A stretch of 34,508 nt of DNA from NCBI GenBank assembly GCA_036381435.1, contig DASVCW010000027.1, positions 1-34,508 on the forward strand, written 5' to 3'. The stretch's first letter is position 1. Each line of letters opens with the position of its first letter. Both the position numbers and the translations under genes were made by a program. Of this stretch, positions 28,614-34,508 are shown in pieces. The DNA comes from Fodinibius sp036381435 (GTDB lineage: Bacteria > Bacteroidota > Rhodothermia > Balneolales > Balneolaceae). Under the pieces are notes generated by a model. That model did not search any database. It worked only from the letters and a program-made list of their open reading frames with translations, and had not been told where the DNA came from.

Positions 28614-31268
28614 GTGAACTTAACAATACGCGAATATAGTTTTTTTGCGCTCAGCCTTCTGGCGGGGTTATATTTTTTTATAGCCTATCCCGCGCAGGAT
28701 CCCCGTTCTATTGTTGATTTGCGGGTTGATGCAACATCCATTGAGCAGAAAGCTATTTCTCAATTAGAAACATTGGGATATTCTACCCCGCAGTTTAATA
28801 TTGAAACCGCCTTCCGGGCCAATAATGAACTGCTGGACAGCCTTCAAGCATCAATGGGCCGTCCTGAAATGATTGATTATTTCAAGCAGCAAGATGTGGC
28901 CAACATTAAGCCGTATTATTGGGAAATTACGTTCAGAAAAAAAACGGATGATGCAAATGAAATGACAGTAAGTTCATCTTCGAGTGATGAAGACCCTGCT
29001 AATTCCGACATTCAAGCTATTAAAATGCGCTTTAGTACAGATGGTGAATTTCTGGCGCTCATCAACTCTGACAACGTTCTGCCCCTTAAATCGGTCAACC
29101 GTGCGGCTATGGGGGCTGCTTTTTCAGTTCCGCAAGACAGTGCTGTTGCTGTGTTAGCAGAGTTTGGTGATTCTACGCTAGCCAACCAGCTTTTTATTAA
29201 TATACAGCAGAGTTATGGGCAGTTAGGTGGAAACCAAAAAGAAAGAATACAGCGACTGGAAATCTTGCTGCGCCAGGGCCGGCATTTCATGCTGTCGGGA
29301 CAAGATATGCTGAAAATGGCGTCCTGGTATTTAGAAAAAACAGGATGGACTCCATCAGAGCTTAAAGCCGACACGGTGTTCATGGGCCGGACAAATGGCG
29401 AAAATTTTGCTTCAGTCCGCTTTAAATTAACCGAGCCTAAGCTCGGCCAGAAGCTGTCGCTGAGTGTTAGAATTCTTCCCACAGGCGCACTTCTCGGTCT
29501 TTCAGCAGTCTATAATACGAACGGTGACAACGCACCTTCATTATGGCCGTTTATTCGTAACGCCATCATCTTTTTATTTTTTATAGCCGCTGTGATTCTC
29601 TTTTTCTTTCGTATCCGTGCCGGCGCCGTTGACACCAAACCTGCGCTGGTTGTTGCCATAGTGGGTGGAATTGCTTTTTCTCTGCAATTCATGCTAATGA
29701 CACTTTCAGGTACAGCTTTTGAAAATCTGGAAGGGGGCATGAAGATCACGCTTATTCTAATATTAGCAGGAATGGCGGGAGCCGCAATATGTCTTTTATT
29801 TTTTGTCTTTTTTGCTATCGGTGATTCCATCACCCGTCAACACTGGGGCCAAAAGCTAAGTACCTACGATTATCTGCGCCAAGGTATGATCTTCAATCAA
29901 CCCGTCGGTTCCATGGTGATCAGGTCAGTTATGCTGGGCTTTATTTTAGCAGGGCTCTGGACCTTGCTGCTTTCATTATTCCCGGGCTTGTACATCGATA
30001 TTGAGGAAGTCTTTTCGCATGAAAGCTCTTTGTGGCCGCCGCTCTATTTATTCCTTTCAATTTTAGTAACATCGTTAGGTATTGTTTTGGGCATATTTTT
30101 AGTTTTGGGCGGGCAAACCTTCGCCCAGACAAAAAATAAAATAGCCGCTTCGGGAGTGATGGTTTTAAGTTGTATCATCATGGTTCCCGTTATTGGAAGT
30201 TACGGCCCCTTACTTAATGAATTACTTATCTCGGCACTGCTCGGAGTTGGCCTTACCCTGATCTATCTGAAGTGGGATTTTATGACGTTGCTCCTTTCTC
30301 ACTTCCTGTTTTTAGGCTTACTGGCAACCGCATCCGGCTGGATGATTGAAGGCTCAATGGATACTTATATCTTCGGTTCGTTTCTTTTGTTAGTTATATT
30401 TTTCATTGTCAGCGGGGTACTGGCTGTAGTCCGCGGTGAAAAAGAACAGGGATTATCGCGATTTGTACCTGAATATGTTGAAGAGCTGGCGCAGGAAGAA
30501 CGCATCAAACAGGAACTCCAAATTGCCCGTGAAGTTCAGCAGTCGTTTTTGCCAGAACGCACCCCCGAATTCCCCCGGTTGCAGCTATCCGCCATCTGTA
30601 AACCCGCTTACGAAACCGGCGGCGATTATTATGATTTTATTCCGCTGGATGAAAACAGAATCGCTGTAACTATCGGCGATGTGAGTGGGAAAGGCATACA
30701 AGCCGCATTTTATATGACTTTTGTGAAAGGTATCATCCACAGTTTGTGCCGGGAGACTAAATCACCCGCGGAACTGCTTAAGAAGGCCAATCGCTTGTTT
30801 TATGATAATGCTCCCCGTGGCACCTTTATCTCGCTTGTTTACGGAGTTATTGATTTAGAAAAGCATTGTTTTCATTTTGCCCGCGCGGGACATAATCCTG
30901 TTTTAAAAATAAACGGACAAAGTGATTCGGTTGAAGAACTGCAGCCTAAAGGCATTGGAATCGGCCTTGCTAAAGATGCTTCTTTCGATTGCAATATCGA
31001 AGAAATAGAGCTGAATATTTGTATGGATGATGTACTCGTTCTTTATACAGATGGTATTGTAGAAGCGCTGAACGAAAATCATGTTTTTTACGGTACATAT
31101 CGTCTAAATAATTTGTTAAAGAAGAATAAAGAGGGAACGACCGAAGTTATACTTAATGAAGTTACAAATGATGTTCAAACCTATATTGGCAATGCCAAAC
31201 AACATGACGATATGACGATGATTGTTATAAAATTGAAAGGTGAAAAAATAAGAAATAAGGAAGTTTAG
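28614..31268 (+). CDS. Membrane-bound SpoIIE/PP2C-type serine phosphatase with extracytoplasmic domain
   Basis: The 884-residue protein has four parts. A first membrane segment (about 9-27) is followed by an extracytoplasmic domain of about 280 residues with no motif I recognise. A block of several membrane helices then covers about 310-606. A coiled linker (about 618-655, EELAQEERIKQELQIAREVQ) leads to a complete SpoIIE phosphatase domain. That domain has GGDYYDF (669-675), GDVSGKG (688-694), RAGHNP, YTDGIVEA (Asp813) and HDDMTM (864-869), the metal aspartates being intact. Such proteins dephosphorylate anti-sigma-factor antagonists in partner-switching systems; no antagonist or anti-sigma gene lies here. 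The start is GTG at 28614, with no alternative ATG before the first membrane helix. Confidence 0.88.
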   Translation: MNLTIREYSFFALSLLAGLYFFIAYPAQDPRSIVDLRVDATSIEQKAISQLETLGYSTPQFNIETAFRANNELLDSLQASMGRPEMIDYFKQQDVANIKPYYWEITFRKKTDDANEMTVSSSSSDEDPANSDIQAIKMRFSTDGEFLALINSDNVLPLKSVNRAAMGAAFSVPQDSAVAVLAEFGDSTLANQLFINIQQSYGQLGGNQKERIQRLEILLRQGRHFMLSGQDMLKMASWYLEKTGWTPSELKADTVFMGRTNGENFASVRFKLTEPKLGQKLSLSVRILPTGALLGLSAVYNTNGDNAPSLWPFIRNAIIFLFFIAAVILFFFRIRAGAVDTKPALVVAIVGGIAFSLQFMLMTLSGTAFENLEGGMKITLILILAGMAGAAICLLFFVFFAIGDSITRQHWGQKLSTYDYLRQGMIFNQPVGSMVIRSVMLGFILAGLWTLLLSLFPGLYIDIEEVFSHESSLWPPLYLFLSILVTSLGIVLGIFLVLGGQTFAQTKNKIAASGVMVLSCIIMVPVIGSYGPLLNELLISALLGVGLTLIYLKWDFMTLLLSHFLFLGLLATASGWMIEGSMDTYIFGSFLLLVIFFIVSGVLAVVRGEKEQGLSRFVPEYVEELAQEERIKQELQIAREVQQSFLPERTPEFPRLQLSAICKPAYETGGDYYDFIPLDENRIAVTIGDVSGKGIQAAFYMTFVKGIIHSLCRETKSPAELLKKANRLFYDNAPRGTFISLVYGVIDLEKHCFHFARAGHNPVLKINGQSDSVEELQPKGIGIGLAKDASFDCNIEEIELNICMDDVLVLYTDGIVEALNENHVFYGTYRLNNLLKKNKEGTTEVILNEVTNDVQTYIGNAKQHDDMTMIVIKLKGEKIRNKEV

Positions 31269-31328
31269 TAAAGCTTATGTTGTTTATTTAACGGTTTAAC
31301 CTGTTGTGCAGTTAAATTTAAAACAACG

Positions 31329-31400
31329 CTGTAAGCGTCCGAAGAATCTGACAGCGTTGTTCTCTACAGACCTATAGACGCTAACAGGAATCAGAAACCC
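31329..31400 (+). repeat. Miniature element, copy C
   Basis: This 72-base copy starts CTGTAAGCGTCC and ends ACAGGAATCAGAAACCC. Its ends CTGTAAGCGTC and GACGCTAACAG are inverted repeats (10 of 11). An additional perfect 11-base stem joins AACAACGCTGT (31322-31332) and ACAGCGTTGTT (31351-31361). It lies in the 238-base spacer after the phosphatase gene. Confidence 0.65.
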
Positions 31401-31506
31401 ACTGATATGCCGTTAGGTCAATTAGTCAAATGTATTTTCCAACCAAACACACTTAACGGTTTAAAAAATAGCAGAAAGTTTTACTAAATTTTTAGTAAGA
31501 AAAGAT

Positions 31507-31989
31507 ATGAGAAAAGCTAAATCTATTATCATTATTGCAGTTCTGTGTCTTCTTGGTTCAGCGGTCAATGCCCAATCCATAGAATGGCTGCCAATGGAAA
31601 AAGCGCAGCAATTAGCTGTAAAAAATGACAAAAAAGTGATGATTTTTGCTGAAGCCGAATGGTGCGGCTATTGCAAGCGAATGGAAGAAGAAGTTTTTCC
31701 AAAAGAAAGCGTTTCAGACAGCCTCCGGAAATACTTTTATCCCGTCCGTCTTGATATAGAATCGGATGGAAAGGTAGTCTTCAATGGGCAAGAGTATACG
31801 GGACAGGTATTATCCCGGAAGTTTCGCGTTTACAGTACGCCGACATTTATATTCCTGACCTCAAAAGGTACTATAATCGGTCGCCAACCTAGCTATATGC
31901 CCACTGATATATTTGCCAAATTGCTCGGATATGTAGGGGATGAGGTTTATCTCAATCAAAAGTTTGAAGAATACTTGAAACAAAAGTAA
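31507..31989 (+). CDS. Exported thioredoxin-fold protein
   Basis: The 160-residue protein has a signal peptide ending AVNA-QS near residue 22 and then a thioredoxin domain. It has a helix-strand VMIFAEAEWCGYCKRME with the redox pair Cys53-Cys56 (CGYC), and the cis-proline region YSTPTFIFLTSKG. It resembles the Thioredoxin_7/SoxW-type periplasmic thiol-disulfide proteins. WCGYC differs from the CGPC of thioredoxin and suggests a reductant or exchange role in the periplasm. The partner is not visible. It lies between the phosphatase and mntR genes with spacers on both sides. Confidence 0.85.
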   Translation: MRKAKSIIIIAVLCLLGSAVNAQSIEWLPMEKAQQLAVKNDKKVMIFAEAEWCGYCKRMEEEVFPKESVSDSLRKYFYPVRLDIESDGKVVFNGQEYTGQVLSRKFRVYSTPTFIFLTSKGTIIGRQPSYMPTDIFAKLLGYVGDEVYLNQKFEEYLKQK

Positions 31990-32069
31990 TTTAGTTTCAA
32001 CGAATTTTGATGTAGCCGAATTTAAATTATTATTTCTGATTGCAAATCTCCTGGGATAAAAAATTGCTA

Positions 32070-32732
32070 ATGGTACTAAGCCAATCAACTGAAGATTACT
32101 TAAAAACGATTTACAAATTAGAGTCCGAGGGTAAAAGCCCATCTACAACCCGTATTGCTGAATCTATGGAAGTTTCATCGGCATCGGCTACCAATATGAT
32201 AAAAAAACTGGCTAAAATGGGCTTGGTTGATTATCAATCATACAAGGGAGCGGCGCTTACAAAAACCGGACAGAAAATGGCTCTGGAAATTATTCGCCAC
32301 CACCGGTTGCTTGAGCTTTATCTTATGGAAATGATGGGCTATTCCTGGGATGAAGTACATGATGAGGCTGAAAAGCTGGAACATCATATTTCGGAACAGT
32401 TTGAAGATAAAATTGCAGAGCTTTTGGATCACCCCACTCATGACCCGCACGGCGATCCCATTCCCACCAAAGAAGGAATTATGCCCAAAATGCAAGCGGA
32501 ACCTCTTACCAATGCTGATGAAGACCATACTTATCTGATAAGCCGGGTTAAAGATCAGGACCCTGAACTGCTTCGTTACTTGGAGGAAATTGGGCTGCTG
32601 CCTGGAACGAAAATTGTAATCAAAGAAAAAGCACCATTTAAGGGACCTATTACCTTGCTTATTGAAGAGAACGAACAAGTGATTGGCTATGATCTGGCCA
32701 CGAATATTTTTGTTGCAGAACTGCCTGCGTAA
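32070..32732 (+). CDS. mntR: DtxR/MntR-family metal-dependent transcriptional regulator
   Basis: The 220-residue protein represses metal-uptake genes when loaded with metal. It has a winged helix-turn-helix (STEDYLKTIYKLESEGKSP, then TRIAESMEVSSASATNMIKK), the dimerisation and metal-site region (IIRHHRLLELYLMEMMGY, then DEAEKLEHHISEQF) and a C-terminal SH3/FeoA-like domain (LLPGTKIVIKEKAPFKG). Glu-x-x-Glu-His and the Asp in EDY match the Mn site of B. subtilis MntR (Asp8, Glu102, His103), which favours manganese; one further ligand (Glu11) is replaced by lysine. I start at the ATG at 32070 rather than the TTG at 32040 because the family begins there. It converges on the TonB receptor remnant, 14 bases away. 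Confidence 0.88.
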   Translation: MVLSQSTEDYLKTIYKLESEGKSPSTTRIAESMEVSSASATNMIKKLAKMGLVDYQSYKGAALTKTGQKMALEIIRHHRLLELYLMEMMGYSWDEVHDEAEKLEHHISEQFEDKIAELLDHPTHDPHGDPIPTKEGIMPKMQAEPLTNADEDHTYLISRVKDQDPELLRYLEEIGLLPGTKIVIKEKAPFKGPITLLIEENEQVIGYDLATNIFVAELPA

Positions 32733-32746
32733 TCTCTCAGTTCAAA

Positions 32747-34371
32747 TCAATCTAACTCATATCGTATTCCTATCAGTAACCTTCTTCCCTGCATGGGCCC
32801 GAAGACCCGGTCGGTTGCAAAATCATTGCTAAAGGGGCGATCAGGAGCGATGATAGGATTTTCCTGAGTATAATTGAACAGATTCTTAACGGACATATAA
32901 ATCTGCAATTTTCGGTTTAGTTTTTTAGCGATTTTTAAATTTTGTTCAGTATATAATTCAGATTGATCAGCATAACCCTCGTATTCAGGAAGCTTCATTT
33001 TTCCTGTTATTTGTCCCGTCCAGTCTAAACTCATCCAGATGGATTCGATGTCATAACTAAGAGAAAAAACACCGCTGAAGCCGGGAGAAAATAGGATAGG
33101 TTCCTTAATTCCGTTTCGCTTTTGGTACACATCCTGTAATGTTATACCCATTGAATACATGAAAGGGCCCGGAAAATTATGAGCGGCGCTCAGCGATACT
33201 CCCCGCGAAACTGAATGACCGTTCAGGTTGCTGTATCGAATTTCACCGGCGTGGTTGTAATCGGGAATAATTTGGTTGGTGAAATAGGTGTGCCAAATAT
33301 CGAAATCGACATTCAGAACAGAGTAGCCGATATCAATGATCTGATTGATATTGGCGGTAATGTTATAAGACCGTTCCGGCTTTAGGTTTTCGGTAACCAC
33401 AACCCGGCGCGAACCTGTAAGTGCTTCATGTTGTTCTGTGAACAGATTTACAATACGAAATCCCGTCCCCGCGTTTATGCGAAAAGTGGTATGATCTGTT
33501 GGGCTGACTTTTAAATTAGCTCTGGGAGAAAAAATAAATCCATGTTCTGTGTAATGATCTACCCTCAGCCCAACCAAACCCCGCCAGGCGGAACTGAAAA
33601 TATGATCATACTGAGCAAATATTCCCGGGATAAATCGATTGTCTTCTGAGCCGTCTTCCAGCCGCTGACCGTCAAATGTCTGTTCAAGCTGGTCGTAACG
33701 TAGCGTTCCGCCTATCAGAAGGTGCCTGTTGTAGCTGAACTTTTTGTCCCAAATTAGATTTGTGAAGTAAACTTGCTGATTAGCTGCATAATGATAATCA
33801 CCATAGTAACTGTTCTGATCATGATAACTGTAGGCAAAATCAATGCGGACATCTTGAGTGGGGATAGGCAAATCATAGGTGCCTAATGCTGCAAACCGGT
33901 TAGTTAAAATAAATTCGCCATAAACCAAATCACTGCCGCGTAAAGCTCTTGTATTAACCTGAAGTACCACCCATTCTTTCTTCATATAAATACTTAAAGG
34001 CGACATCAAACTTGCGTTCATCCTTACGTTCAAAGCTCCATTTATTAAATAAAGAGACTCTCCTGATATTTGGTGCATCGGAAAAATTATCATTGTTTTG
34101 ATCCAAAAAATTGTTGAAGTAGTGAGTATTTCCGCTGAACAAAGTGCTGAAACCTTCGGCCTTGGGTGAAAATGAGAAGTCGAAATTAGCTGCTTTATCA
34201 GTAGTACCATACCCGTTAAGTGTAAGCAGGGGTGCGAGATCTGGATTTTTGGTTCGTATATTAATTACGCCTCCCATAGCTTCCGAACCGTAAAGCGTAG
34301 AATTTGGACCTTTGATAATTTCAATACTTTGTATGATGGAGGGGCTAATTCCGTTAAGTCCATAAACGAGA
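32747..34371 (-). pseudogene. TonB-dependent receptor, frameshifted and cut by an IS
   Basis: Outer-membrane receptor for metal chelates or similar substrates. From about 34371 down to 33954 the frame encodes the end of the plug domain (LVYGLNGISPSIIQSIEIIK, GPNSTLYGSEAMGGVINIR) and first barrel strands, stopping in EERMGGTSG. The rest, 32747 to about 33960, continues one base off (RALRGSDLVYGEF onward) through the barrel to YMSVKNLFNYTQ and GRRLLIGIRYELD. One extra base (or two lost) near 33955-33965 explains this. Upstream of LVYGL the reading frame ends in the IS256-family left end, so the signal peptide and first plug part are separated. Frame from 34210 shown by a naive ORF call begins out of frame. 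The gene cannot make an intact receptor. Confidence 0.85.
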
Positions 34372-34508
34372 GTGTAAATCTAACTCTGTCTGAGTTTGAT
34401 AACTTAAAACTTACTAACTTAGACAATTATGACACAGAAAGAAATAGATGAACTACAGGAAAAAGCGTTGGCACAACTTAAATCGGGCGAATCCTTATTT
34501 GGTGAGGA
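34371..34508 (+). mobile_element. Left end of an IS256-family insertion sequence (partial)
   Basis: The homology to the TonB receptor stops at about 34370, and a transposase gene begins at 34429. The end sequence between (starting about AGTGTAAATCTAACTCTG) should contain the left terminal inverted repeat, but the right end is outside the window so the exact border and the target duplication cannot be fixed. The receptor plug is interrupted here. Confidence 0.7.
34429..34508 (+). CDS. IS256-family transposase (N-terminal part)
   Basis: The 26 codons in the window, beginning MTQKEIDELQEKALAQLKSG and ESLFGE, match the start of IS256-family (mutator-like) transposases, which typically open with a helix of this kind and SLFGE/GKSLFG. 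These enzymes carry a DDE catalytic domain farther on, outside the window. The ATG at 34429 is 58 bases inside the presumed IS end, a usual distance. The call rests on a short but characteristic N-terminus. Confidence 0.75.
   Translation, partial: MTQKEIDELQEKALAQLKSGESLFGE

Noticed and set aside
34078..34210. Start of the TonB receptor at 34210
   Set aside because: The first 80 or so codons of that frame are out of phase with the receptor; the true frame in this part is the one running through 34277 to 33954.
1..34508. CRISPR array, tRNA or rRNA genes, prophage
   Set aside because: No evenly spaced direct repeats, cloverleaf candidates, rRNA-like stretches or phage genes were seen by eye.

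Overview
The window is a compact stretch of chromosome from a Gram-negative bacterium of the Bacteroidota/Balneolota/Rhodothermota (FCB) group. I favour Balneolota-like, from general family resemblance rather than any decisive marker. Supporting signs are a di-heme cytochrome b558-type SdhC in an sdhCAB operon, a DUF4296 lipoprotein, an HU/IHF-like protein beside ruvX, a TAnnTTTG-type promoter element upstream of that gene, a RecQ with a C-terminal zinc site, and a TonB-dependent receptor. I see no tRNA, rRNA, CRISPR array or prophage.

Layout. Positions 1-155 are the end of a cyclophilin-type peptidyl-prolyl isomerase. At 535-4107 lies sdhC-sdhA-sdhB, bounded by two intrinsic terminators. At 4183-7013 come a frameshifted glyoxalase-family gene, a DUF433 antitoxin-like gene and recQ. 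A minus-strand group at 7241-10406 encodes a DUF4296 lipoprotein, an SDR oxidoreductase, uridine kinase and an Amidase_3 cell-wall hydrolase. At 10627-15599 are a small ankyrin protein, an RsmI-like methyltransferase, a DUF3592-like membrane protein, a beta-lactamase-fold protein without catalytic motifs, a four-helix-bundle (S23/IVS) gene inside an inverted-repeat element, and a DUF819 membrane protein. At 15832-19617 is a lysine/diaminopimelate cluster: dapB-dapA-dapD and an ArgD-type aminotransferase that probably acts as DapC. At 19865-21531 are a small unknown gene, a cold-shock protein and an outer-membrane barrel protein. At 21686-28415 are a Rel/SpoT (p)ppGpp enzyme, an HU-like protein, ruvX, def, fmt, a second ankyrin protein and GAPDH. 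At 28614-32732 are a membrane-bound SpoIIE-type phosphatase, a periplasmic thioredoxin-fold protein and an MntR/DtxR metal regulator. The window ends in a TonB-dependent receptor that is broken twice, by a frameshift and by an IS256-family element whose transposase starts at 34429.

Most genes are housekeeping. The unusual signal lies between them: about a dozen spacers carry paired inverted arms of roughly 8-29 nt around a short core. The arm sequence differs from spacer to spacer, but the design is the same. One of these elements (13782-14347) contains a four-helix-bundle gene oriented against its neighbours, which suggests a mobile-element family in which most copies are empty. Other points are a codon-aligned duplicate of the DUF4296 gene's last 18 codons and stop beyond its own stop, a 72-75 bp miniature element present three times, and a beta-lactamase-fold pseudoenzyme.
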